64,000 bases of DNA, from positions 38,929,992 through 38,993,991 of the forward strand of contig NC_090188.1 in assembly GCF_024679245.1 (NCBI RefSeq). The letters run 5' to 3'. Every line of letters begins with the position of its first letter. Position 1 is the first letter of the stretch. This DNA comes from Pseudorasbora parva. Taxonomy: Eukaryota > Chordata > Actinopteri > Cypriniformes > Gobionidae. This document shows, one piece after another, positions 54,870 through 64,000 of the stretch. Both the position numbers and the translations under genes were made by a program. The notes under the pieces were generated by a model. The model did no database searches, had not been told where the DNA came from, and saw only the letters and a program-made list of their open reading frames with translations.

Positions 54870-56027
54870 GAAATGCTGTTTCATGCATACTGAGCTTTTT
54901 ACACTGTTAAAGACTTGGATTCCCATCCTAAATATAGACAAAGTTTCAAAATCTAATGTTGGACGTATTTCTGTGTCAAACATACTCCTTCCGGTTTCTC
55001 ACAAGTTTCGGAGAGTTTGGCGGAGAGTTCTGACAAGTTTTTTTGAGTATGGCTCGACTTGACGTTAATAGAACGGAAGGTCCTTATATGGCCCGTACGG
55101 GCTCTTCTCCCGGTTGGGTGCGCGTGCGTGTGACTAGAGCGAGAGAGGAAATGCACGCCCAAAAACACTCTCAGCTGCAGATCCAGTCGTCCGTGAACAC
55201 TAATGTCGGTTATAGTCCGCGCCGCGCTCCACTTCATTCCTCCACTTTGACATCAAGCCACTTCAACGCTTCAGCACAGCATTCCGGAAGGCAGCGTTGC
55301 ATTTGAACCGATTTGAACGCAGAAATGACGGGAAGCTTCACAACATCGCAAAGTGGATCTCCACACTCCAAGAAGTGTGTTTTTGACGGAGCGGTCCCAG
55401 CGATAAAGGTTCGGTCCTGTTTTGGACGCAGCCGGTGAGTAAAGCTGCTTCAAATGTCTGTGTTGTTGGCTCATCGTGTGAGTAAACATCAGTAAACGAC
55501 ACGATCGCGTGCTTCGTCATTCATATGCGCTAACGGACTACATTGTTGTTCTATGTAGAATGTTACACAAAACCGTTTTGCTTGCTACTGCTAAGGTATA
55601 GTCGCATACAATAGTCCATAAACCGAATCATGTCCTCATAGACTGCGAGTAAAGACACAAATGTTGACAGGCCACTAAATACAGTACATACCACAGAGAC
55701 GGATGTCCTGCTGTTGCTGTTTCTATTTCAGCCTCCGAATTAGATTCTGGATCATATCTATTAGCTGAGATCGATAGCAAGGGTTTCTCCGCGCTTGAGG
55801 ATGTCACCGCTTTGCGCATTCGTCATTCTTTAGCTCCGCCCACACGATACGCCTCCAGGCACTCTGTTTTTTTCCGGAATGATTCGGTACAGCCCATATT
55901 TCTTTTATAAATATAATAAAACTAAAGACTTTTCGGGGATATGAAGGATGCAATACTACTCTATAGGTACTCAAGATTGACATGAGATTGACTGAAACTG
56001 AGTGTTTCACCCCCCCCCCCCCTTTAA
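54870..56027. mobile_element. Second copy of the 47425 TTAA element, inverted and left-truncated
   Basis: Starts at GAAATGCTGTTTCATGCATA, missing the TTAA and first ~9 bp of the TIR, and ends with a 13-C run then TTTAA (TTAA at 56024-56027). It is about 300 bp shorter than the 47425 copy. The exon equivalent is readable on the minus strand near 55.75 kb (SANRYDPESNSEAEIETATA). The THAP region (KKCVF near 55370, plus strand) is degraded. Its orientation is opposite to the first copy. Confidence 0.75.
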
Positions 56028-56088
56028 GTAAAGAACCCTATGGTTCTATATAGAACCCTAATAAACCTTTTTTCTAAGAGTGTAGTGT

Positions 56089-56259
56089 CTGAGAGTCGCC
56101 TGTTAATTGCGTCATATCTGCGTTACCTCAGGTTTCCGGTTTTGTTCTGCAGAAATGCTTTACTCTTAGCAGTGTGAACAAGTGTCACAGCAGCCGCTGA
56201 GCGAACGCACAGAGTAACGTCATAACATCATTTTAAACACACTCAAATGAATCTAATAT
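56089..56259 (-). mobile_element. Partial copy of the 18330 TTAA element
   Basis: The reverse complement matches about 18695-18850: shared blocks include GAGAGTCGCCTGT, GCGTCATATCTGCG, TTTACTCTTAGCAGTGTGAA and TTTTAAACACACT. It ends abruptly at the gypsy LTR (56260), showing that the retrotransposon inserted into this element. Confidence 0.7.
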
Positions 56260-56648
56260 TGTTACGATCCAACTGGGGATCGAACCGGGGTCTCCAGTGT
56301 GTGTGTTTGTGACGCTAACCACTTAACCACGGAAGGAGGTTGACCCCAAATGCAGAGGTATTCAAGACAGTAAAAAGTCTGAGTATTAATCTTTGCCTCT
56401 TTACTTCAGCATCCAAAAACGAACCAGAAAGCAGAAAAAAAACAAAAAGTCTTAGGCATGACAATGGTGAGGCTAACATCTGGACTGAACAAGAACAAAA
56501 GGGTGTGAGGCCTTAAATAAGGTTTCTCATTAGGTGTGATTCAACACAGGTAAGAGCATTACAATCATTTAAATCAAAGAGAATTAACCTAGGTAGAAAA
56601 AAATGACCTCTAGTGGTGAAATCAAGGAACTTCAGACAAAACATTACA
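56260..56648 (-). mobile_element. 3' LTR of the gypsy element, with tRNA-like end
   Basis: 389 bp on the minus strand, starting TGTAATGTTTTGTC and ending GGATCGTAACA (TGT...ACA termini). A TATA-like TTATTTAAGG lies at 56507-56516. The last ~70 bp (56266-56336) read GTGGTTAAGTGGTTAGCG, then CACTGGAGACCCCGGTTCGA and TCCCC, which looks like a tRNA or tRNA-SINE with a B box. The bases AATAT next to the LTR (56255-56259) are the likely target duplication. Confidence 0.75.
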
Positions 56649-56651
56649 GAA

Positions 56652-56662
56652 CCCTCTCTTTT
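56652..56662 (-). promoter_or_regulatory. Polypurine tract of the gypsy element
   Basis: Minus-strand AAAAGAGAGGG, 3 bp before the LTR start; the expected plus-strand DNA priming site. Confidence 0.7.
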
Positions 56663-56690
56663 AGGAACGGCTCCTGACGTACCCAACAGC

Positions 56691-58304
56691 TCAGGTTGAG
56701 TGAAGATGATGAAAGTCCCTAATCAAACTCTTGTCCAGGATGTGGCGAGTGGGGACCCAAGACCGTTCCTCTGGCCCATATCCTTCCCAGTCCACTAGAA
56801 ACTGCCGTTTACCACGAACCAGTCGGGTGTCCAATATCTGCTTGACCACGTATGCTGGCTGGCCATCAATGATCTGTGGAGCTGGGGGTGGCCCGGTGGC
56901 AGGAGACAGAGGACTGTATTTGACAGGTTTTAAGCGGGAAACATGAAAGGTAGGATGTATGCGCAAAGACCTGGGAAGTAGGAGACGGTAAGAAACAGGG
57001 TTTACTTTCCTTAAAACCTTGAAGGGGCCTATAAATCTGGGAGCCAATTTGCGTGCTTCAACTTTAAGAGGAAGGTCCTTGCTAGACAGCCAGACATTCT
57101 GCCCTGGACGGAGAGATGGTGCTGGTCTGCGTTGACGGTTGGCCCGTTGCTGTTGTAGCTTTGAAGCCTTAAGAAGCGCAGCTCGGGCCTTACTCCACAC
57201 CCTGTGGCACCGTTGAACCAGATATTGGGAAGCCGGGACTCCCACGTCAGACTCCTGCTCAGAGAACAAAGGAGGTTGATAGCCAAATTGACATTCAAAA
57301 GGTGACATACCCGTTGAGGAATGGCGAAGAGTATTATGGGCAAATTCTGTCCATATCAGTTGTCTGCTCCAGGATGTTGGGTTGGATGAAGCTAGACATC
57401 TCAAGGTGGTCTCAATCTCTTGGTTAGTTCTTTCAGTCTGTCCATTAGACTGGGGATGAAATCCAGATGTTAGACTGGCTGAAGCCCCAATAAGCTGGCA
57501 GAAGGCCTTCCAGAACCTGGATGCAAACTGAGGACCACGGTCTGAAACTACATCTTGGGGAAAGCCATGCAATCTAAAGACATGCTGCAAAACAATTTCA
57601 GCAGTTTGTGGAGCCGAAGGAAGTTTTGGCAATGGTATAAGGTGGCAAGCTTTTGAGAACCTATCAACTAGCACCAAAATCACCTTGTTACCTTGGGAGA
57701 GTGGTAGGCCCGTCACGAAGTCCATAGAAATATGTGACCATGGACGAGCAGGGATCGGGAGGGGTAGCAGATGACCTTGTGGACGAGACCTGGAATCCTT
57801 ATGCTGGGCACAAATGGGGCAGGCAGCCACAAAGGATTTAACGTCCTCAGCGATCATTGGCCACCAGAAGCGTCTGCAAATGAACTCTAGGGTCCTACCG
57901 ACTCCTGGGTGGCATGTGATTGATGAGGCATGTCCCCACTGTAAAACATCAGTGCGTACACTTTTGGGTACAAAAAGACGACCAGGAGGCCCGTTACCTG
58001 GATCAGTCTCATGCTGCTGTGCCTTTCTAACCCTGGTCTCTATTCCCCATCTAACTGGAGCCAGAATCTTGGATGAGGGGATAATCATCACTGGGGTTGA
58101 CACCATGTCGGGTGGATCAAACTGCCTGGAGAGGGCATCATGCTTCTGATTCTTAGATCCTGGTTGATAGGAGAGAACAAAGTCAAAACGATTAAAAAAT
58201 AAAGCCCATCGGGCCTGGCGAGAGTTCAGTCTCTTGGCTTCTTGGATATAAGCTAGATTCTTGTGGTCAGTCCATACAACAAAGGGATGTTTGGCCCCCT
58301 CCAA
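56691..58304 (-). pseudogene. Gypsy RNase H C-terminus, integrase and chromodomain
   Basis: 537 codons open. Residues 1-60 finish RNase H ([11 protein letters not shown], Asp13; KHDALSR, Asp56). The integrase zinc domain has H125-H132-C162-C165 ([19 protein letters not shown]). The DDE core has Asp195 (SMDFVTGLP), Asp255 (VSDRGPQF) and Glu291 ([10 protein letters not shown]), all present. The C-terminus (484-532) is a chromodomain with [17 protein letters not shown], which in this clade targets integration to marked chromatin. This ORF lacks its own start and is joined to the upstream RT frame by a 1-bp deletion. Confidence 0.9.
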
Positions 58305-58339
58305 CCAGTGCCTCCATTCCTCTAAAGCTAGTTTAACAG

Positions 58340-59164
58340 CTAATAACTCCCTGTTACCAATATCGTAATTTCTTTCTGTTGGGGAGAGCTTGTGTGAAAA
58401 AAAGCACAGGGATGCAATTTGTCGTCTTTTCTGGCCCGCTGGGAGAGTACTGCTCCGACCCCTACCTCCGAGGCATCCACCTCGACTACGAAGGGCAACT
58501 CAGGATCTGGGATGGTAAGGATAGGTGCTGAAGTAAATCTGTCTTTTAGTTTGCAGAATGCCTTTTCAGCCTCCTCTGTCCACTGGAAGCCCTTCACATT
58601 CTTCCTAGTGAGAGTTGTAAGTGGAGCAGCAATGGCACTGAAATTTTGAATGAACTTTCGATAGAAATTGGAAAAACCAAGGATCCTTTGTACCTGCTTG
58701 ATGGAGCTGGGTCGGGGCCAATCTTTAACCGCTTTGGTTTTGGCAGGGTCCATCTGAATATGACCATTAGAAACAATGAAGCCCAAAAAGGATACCTCTT
58801 TAGCATGAAACTCACTTTTCTCAAGTTTGATGAACAGATTGTTTCTCAGGAGTTGCTGAAGGACCAGGCGAACGTGATGAACATGCTCCCGGAGGTTCTT
58901 GGAAAAGATAAGAATATCATCCAAATATACAAAAACAAATCTATTCAGCATGTCTCTTAAAACATCATTAATCAAAGCTTGAAATACAGCAGGAGCCTTT
59001 ACCAACCCAAAAGGCATGATCTTATACTCATAGTGGCCCGTGGGTGTATTAAAATCCGTCTTCAATTCATCACCAGCACGGATGCGGACCAGGTGATAAG
59101 CATTCCGAAGGTCGAGTTTAGTAAAAACTGTAGCCCCCTGAAGCAACTCAAAGGCAATAGACAT
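58340..59164 (-). pseudogene. Gypsy reverse transcriptase and RNase H start
   Basis: Contains motif [11 protein letters not shown] (Asp18), [11 protein letters not shown], and catalytic [11 protein letters not shown] (YLDD at 80-83, intact), then the thumb [15 protein letters not shown] and the RNase H start [18 protein letters not shown]. It is truncated at 58340 because a 7-A run on the plus strand (58397-58403; Ts on the coding strand) is one base short of the frame that continues at 58304. Upstream, one TGA (59228-59230) in the same frame separates it from the protease-RT segment. Confidence 0.9.
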
Positions 59165-59227
59165 TAATGGAAGAGGGTAACGATTCTTTATGGTAATCTT
59201 ATTGAGACCCCTGTAATCAATACAGGG

Positions 59228-60115
59228 TCAGAGACCACCATCCTTCTTAGCAACAAAAAATAATTCAGCTCCTGCTGGGGAAGTCGAGGGTCGTATAATG
59301 CCAGATTTCAGAGTCTCTTGGATATAGTCCTCCATGGCCTTCCTCTCTGGTGGAGAAAGGGAAAATAGTCTCCCCCTTGGAGGGCACATTCCAGGCAACA
59401 AGTCAATTGCACAATCATAAGGTCTGTGTGGAGGCAAGGATAAGGCCGCCTTCTTGCTGAATACGTCTAAAAGGTCTGCATAATCAGGGGGAACATGGGA
59501 CATTTCTGGAGAGGTCCTGGATAATTGCAGAGAAGTCCTTAACAGCCCAGGGGTAGCCTGACTTAAGTTAGGAGAGACCAAAAGTTCAAGAGATGAAGTA
59601 GAGAGACACAGATTATCACAATTAGGCCCCCATTTGAGAATGTTACCGGAGGACCAGTCAATCTGGGGGTTATGAAGGGCTAGCCAAGGGAAACCAAATA
59701 TTAAAGAAAATTCTGGTGACTTGATTACATAGAACTGTATAGTTTCTTGGTGCCCCTCAACCCGGAGACATAAAGGAAGAGTGCTCAGACTCACCTGACC
59801 AGAGCCAAGGGGCCTTCCATCCAATGCCGTAATGGTCAGGGGGTCCTCCAGGTTGGTAAGTGGCACCTGAAGATGTCTGGCAATTTCCAAATCCATAAAG
59901 TTTCCAGCAGCCCCGAAATCCACAAAGGCCTTTAGAGGATGTGACTGATCCTTCCATAAAAGGTGAGTAGGCAAGAGAACACCAGAAGATGCTGAGTTGG
60001 GAGGGGTAGTCTCTCTCATCACAGTCCTACCTTTACTGGACGAGAGTTGGCTTTTCCCGAAAGGATCGGGCAGAAAGCTCGAAAGTGGCCAGGTTCGCCA
60101 CAGTACAGGCAGCAT
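59228..60115 (-). pseudogene. Gypsy protease and RT N-terminus
   Basis: The protease region shows [13 protein letters not shown]: the aspartyl-protease D-[ST]-G triad reads D-F-G here (Phe codon 59915-59917), a change expected to weaken or kill the enzyme. [18 protein letters not shown] follows, a conserved gypsy protease C-terminal motif. Then comes the linker [20 protein letters not shown] and the RT start up to [10 protein letters not shown]. The ORF ends at a TGA in a CpG-type context (59228-59230), with coding similarity continuing beyond it. Confidence 0.85.
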
Positions 60116-60234
60116 TTATCCTTAATTCTGCGATTTCGCTCTGTTTGGGAGAGCCGTGATCGGCCCAACTGCATGGGCTCCTCAGTGCAGGTTAGAGGGG
60201 AGACAGGGTGATCATGAGACGAGGGCAGTACCAA
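60019..60234 (-). pseudogene. Gypsy gag C-terminus with CCHC zinc knuckle
   Basis: [17 protein letters not shown] is a canonical C-x2-C-x4-H-x4-C knuckle that binds packaged RNA. The frame differs from the protease frame, which overlaps its end (60019-60115), consistent with either a programmed frameshift between gag and pol or a mutation. Confidence 0.85.
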
Positions 60235-60303
60235 AGGATATTGACTAGGAACCTATCTAGAAGACACTGTGCGCTCCCTACGCCGTTCTCGAAGACGATT
60301 ATC

Positions 60304-60704
60304 TTATCGAATGGCCATATCAATCAGGGATTCCAGGTCCGTTGCAGGGTCTCGGGCTGCTAATTCATCCTTGAGATCATCAGAAAGTGCTCTATTGAAA
60401 GCAACAGTCAATGCCTCCTGATTCCAGCCACTCTCTATTGCTAGGGTTCGAAATTCCACAGCTAATTCAGCAACACTTTGCGTACCCTGGGTTAGCTGAA
60501 GGAGGCGGCTAGCTGCCTCATGTCCCCTTACTGGATGTTCAAACACCCGCCTCATCTCGTCAATAAAACTACTATAATTTGAGCAGACTGCTGGTTGTGG
60601 CGACTGCTCCCACAAAGCAATGGCCCAGGCTAGGGCTTTCCCAGATAAAAGAGTAATGACATACGCCACCTTGCTGCGTGATGTAGGAAACTTATGAGGT
60701 TGCC

Positions 60705-60710
<6 letters not shown>
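60304..60710 (-). pseudogene. Gypsy gag capsid-like region, N-terminally truncated
   Basis: Reads VAYVITLLSGKALAWAIALW, then FIDEMRRVFEHPVRGHEAAS and LQLTQGTQSVAELAVEFRTL, the retrotransposon-gag (PEG10/RTL-like) capsid core. The frame continues upstream without ATG to about 60700, where the AT microsatellite begins. Downstream it hits TAA at 60304-60306 and TAG near 60255, in the same frame as the zinc knuckle. Confidence 0.85.

Positions 60711-60742
<32 letters not shown>
60708..60742. repeat. (AT)n microsatellite, left of MITE
   Basis: About 17 AT units. It marks the broken 5' edge of the gypsy element. Confidence 0.95.
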
Positions 60743-60745
<3 letters not shown>

Positions 60746-61352
60746 GGCTGTAACGATACACCAAACCCACGATTCGGTTCGTATCACGATTTTTGACCCA
60801 CGGTACGATACAAACCTCGATATGGGGGGGTCAAAACAGTTTTATTCTGTACAGTATTCTGTAGCCTATTTTGCCGTCAATACCATATATCTGTATGGTC
60901 AATAGGCTACTGCCGACGTTTTCTTTGCGGTACCAATAGGCAATATATATTTAACATAAAGTATAGGGCCTCCTGTACATCAATACCAACAGAAGCGCCA
61001 CGTCAGACACGCTTCTGGTGTGCAAAGAAAGAGAAAACGCCACGCAGCCGCCCCGCGGATGTCACGCAACAGAAACGCCACGCTCACACCACGTTGCCAG
61101 CCGGTTGGGGAAGCTTCTTGAAACACTTACGGCAAATTGTGTGGGTCTTGTCAACTACACGATTGCCATCCTTGTTCTCCACCGGGTAGCTGAAATGTTG
61201 CCATACTGCTGACTTAAAAGTTGGACCTGGACAGGAAGGATAATTCTGGGAGTTGGAAGGGGTGTGTCGCGATTCTGCCTTCTCACATCGCGATACAGGT
61301 TCGTGGACCTGCGTATTGCGATTTCGATTTCATATCGCATATCGTTACAGCC

Positions 61353-61355
<3 letters not shown>
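60743..61355. mobile_element. 613-bp hAT-like MITE embedded in (AT)n
   Basis: TAGGGCTGTAACGATACACC at the left and ATATCGTTACAGCCCTA at the right form the TIR (perfect over TAGGGCTGTAACGATA). ACGATTCGGTTCGTATCACG and CGCGATACAGGTTCGTGGAC form subterminal inverted repeats. No transposase. The ends resemble the common AGGGCTGTAACGAT hAT-type MITEs of fish. It is flanked on both sides by AT microsatellite, so target duplication cannot be read. Confidence 0.7.

Positions 61356-61404
<49 letters not shown>
61356..61404. repeat. (AT)n microsatellite, right of MITE
   Basis: About 24 AT units. Confidence 0.95.
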
Positions 61405-61408
<4 letters not shown>

Positions 61409-61704
61409 AGCTACAGTAACTTGTCTGTTTGATTGGACCACACAGGCCAGCCTTCGCTCCACATGTGCAATTTTTAGAGTTTAGTCCAGATAACATATAC
61501 AAAGCTCTGTATAAAAATTTATAAATAATGAAATGCAAAAATTATAAATGGATACACATTCCACCTTTATGTAAATTCTTTCTTTGCCATACTACTTTTA
61601 ATAAACCAAGTAACATTGCTACAGCATATCAGTGGAAGTAAATCAGAAAGTGTGGTGCATCTGGATGCGTTGCGTCGTGTGATGATTCCACTGAAGCAGA
61701 GAGA

Positions 61705-61705
<1 letters not shown>
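61405..61705. other. Intergenic or intronic; short conserved-repeat-like start
   Basis: GAGCTACAGTAACTTGTCTG then GGACCACACAGGCCAGCCTT resembles a widespread vertebrate dispersed sequence, here only ~60 bp long. The rest is unremarkable. Confidence 0.35.

Positions 61706-61782
<77 letters not shown>
61706..61782. repeat. (GT)n-(GA)n compound microsatellite
   Basis: About 7 GT units followed by about 32 GA units. Confidence 0.95.
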
Positions 61783-61786
<4 letters not shown>

Positions 61787-64000
61787 CGAGTGCCTCACGA
61801 GAACAAATGCGTCACCATTACCACACTGACTGAAGTGAAGAATATGCCTTATGTATGAACATGTGCATGAAAGGTTTATTTCGATTGAGTGCACTCGATA
61901 TAAAAGACTGGATCAAAACAAACTGGAGCAGACAGGAAATGGAATGAATTGACCAACAAACTGTCAAAATGCTGTTTCAGATCATTTTGGCCCAACTGCA
62001 TCAAATTGAGCGCACATGAACAAACACTACACTGTCATAATGGTGTTTTTTCATTTTTTTGCATGACCCTTTGCTCTGTCTATTTATGATTATTGGTTAT
62101 GTTTTATGGACAGGCCAGTGAACTCGGATTCCTCAGAAGGGTTTCTTCTGAACCACCTGTGTTATTATGAGTATATTTTGTGGTAGCTGAGTTCAAGTAC
62201 CATCATATTAACATCATATCACTTATGAAATATTTGTAAAAAATACAGTCACTAATATGCACTTATATACATGCTCTTTTAATACACTATCGAATTATTT
62301 CTTATTATAATTTTCCTGGTCCTGAAAAGTCCTGATTCAAGTAAAAATAATTTGTTTAATTTTTTTATCATGAAGGATAGTAATGATGAAATATATATAC
62401 ATATTTACTTTTAATTTCTAAATAATAAATTATCACTTGCATTATGTTGAAATAACTCACATTTCTTACTATTTTTAACATAATTTTGTTAACACTTTTC
62501 TAAGAATTTTAAGAATTTAACTGAAATATTTTAGAGTGAAAGAGTATTTTTTCGTTTTTTTACTATAAAAAGCTTTAACTAAATCACCACATGTTAAATT
62601 ATAGTGACAAAGCAGTCAAAAGATCAGAGGATGAAGAAGCAACATCAGAAACAGGGTCACAAGCGCCATTTTTATAGCATATTTCATCATGACAACAGTT
62701 TCCTGAAGCTCCAACTTCAAACAAAAGAAAGATACAGCATGATGCTAATCCTTTTATGAGAATGGAATAAAAGTATTGACAGCATTCCTGTTCTCTGTGG
62801 CAGTGAGAGAATGATGAAATATATAAATAAAGCCTTGATTACAGACCTAAATTCACTGCAAACATGTCCAAAATCCCTTTCAGTAGGAGCTTCCCAAGAG
62901 GCAGCAACAGTAAATATTTTTACCATGCTGATTCAAAAGCCTAAAAATTCACATGTCAAAGGCAACAATTGACATTTTCCTTTCAACCAGAGTGACTGAA
63001 TCTGTCTTTCTTTGAAATAGTTCAAAATGACTGTTAGATGTATTGTAATTAATCTGACAAACTATACAAGATCCAAGACTTAAGCCTCAGTATTTTACCT
63101 CTGTTTTATTCTGAGAACCTTAAGAGACAGTTGTTTTAATTTGAGTTATGAAAATTTAACAAATGAGTTGATACCTTTAATATGAATTATGACCGTCACC
63201 ACATTCAAAGAGATAATAACTCCTGCTTATCATGAAAACATCCCTCAGGGCTTTTAGCTCAAAATTGGGCAGATTGTTGAAAACAACTGAATGGATGCTT
63301 AGAAGATGACAATAAACAACAGTTAGCATTCTGAAAATAAAATAACATGACATGATATTGAAAACATTTAATAAATCTCAGAGTTTTAGACTTGTCATCT
63401 CCAGATCTTAAATATAAAATTGGTCAGGCATCCGGATTTAGATGTATAGTGCATTTCTAGAACTTCAATTTTATTTTCATAAAGATATTTCATAAAAAGA
63501 CATTTCCAATAACTTTACAAAACTTTGACGTTATTTATATATTTTTTTACATTATGAGAAACATTATTTGTGACATCATAATAAACTGCCAAGTGTCAGT
63601 TTTCAAATAAGACCAACACAGACCAACACTTTCTCACACACACCTCGTCACATATTGGCGATTGGTCAGGATCCTTCGGCGTCACACAACACATGCCAGG
63701 GTACTTTACTGATTTCAACGAGAAACCTTTGGTGTCCTATTGATTGACATTGGGCATGGGAATGTTATCATAATGATGAAATTATAATGGGTTATGATTT
63801 TTCCACTATAACAGGGTGTGATTCAGCCAGCATCATTTTATGTACATTCATTTTATTTTTTATTTATTTACACTATGCAGACACACTTGAACATGTAACC
63901 CAACCCCATCCCTAAACCTGCTCATTTCTCTTATATGATATAAAACACGGGATATGACAGGCAGATATGACTGCAGACACAATTGATTCACAAAGTACAA
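61783..64000. other. AT-rich DNA, no gene recognised
   Basis: No ORF over 70 codons. A repeat-like segment at 63650-63760 (TTGGTGTCCTATTGATTGAC) has no clear ends. Presumably still fam83b intron, because the next FAM83 exon was not seen. Confidence 0.45.

Larger units (their letters stand above)
56260..60710 (-). mobile_element. 5'-truncated Ty3/gypsy chromovirus-type retrotransposon
   Basis: Minus-strand order is gag (partial), CCHC zinc knuckle, protease, RT, RNase H, integrase, chromodomain, polypurine tract, 3' LTR. That order and the C-terminal chromodomain identify the chromovirus branch of Ty3/gypsy. The 5' LTR and the gag N-terminus are missing: gag sequence stops at an AT microsatellite at 60711. 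Pol carries one in-frame stop and a homopolymer frameshift, and gag two stops, so it is inactive. Coding quality is otherwise good, suggesting moderate age. Confidence 0.9.

Overview
The window looks like teleost, most likely cyprinid, genomic DNA. It holds two spliced coding exons of a vertebrate FAM83-family gene (best match fam83b), long introns, many dinucleotide microsatellites and tRNA-derived SINE heads, plus DIRS, Ty3/gypsy, L2/CR1-type LINE, Tc1, hAT and many TTAA-flanked elements, which is a typical carp or goldfish repeat mix. No bacterial or viral genome organisation is present. The species call is inference from repeat style.

Layout. 1-9 kb: nested MITEs, a 30-bp minisatellite that translates as PERAPAPDQS, a decayed LINE (4.7-7.4 kb), ATT and AT microsatellites and possible LTR or piggyBac relics. 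9.8-15.4 kb: a DIRS-type tyrosine-recombinase retrotransposon on the minus strand (gag, RT, RNase H/methyltransferase-like, YR), sitting inside an older TTAA-flanked element. 15.4-32 kb: repeat-rich DNA with a Tc1 relic, foldback MITEs, an old local duplication and no recognised host gene.

32.1-46.5 kb: the host gene on the plus strand. A first coding exon (32132-32625, with a 3' splice site upstream of the ATG) and a second coding exon (46305-46469) are both bounded by canonical AG/GT sites and joined by a 13.7-kb phase-0 intron. That intron holds a 42-bp minisatellite inside a foldback element, a TTAA element carrying a short coding exon, a hAT (ZBED5-like) transposase pseudogene and a ~1.4-kb array of a 34-bp minisatellite.

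46.5-64 kb: the next fam83b intron, apparently running past the window end. It contains a TTAA element with a THAP-domain ORF and a second inverted copy of the same family, a 3.4-kb imperfect palindrome, a 5'-truncated chromodomain Ty3/gypsy element on the minus strand inserted into another TTAA element, and a hAT-like MITE embedded in an AT microsatellite.

The unifying observation is that several unrelated-looking interspersed elements share one terminal design: TTAA target, then a TIR starting AGG or AGC. At least three carry short host-like coding exons (THAP, an R-x-N-[IL] motif exon, a YDPESDPE exon). The host gene is probably functional. Essentially all transposon ORFs are broken, and the breaks are given in the entries.
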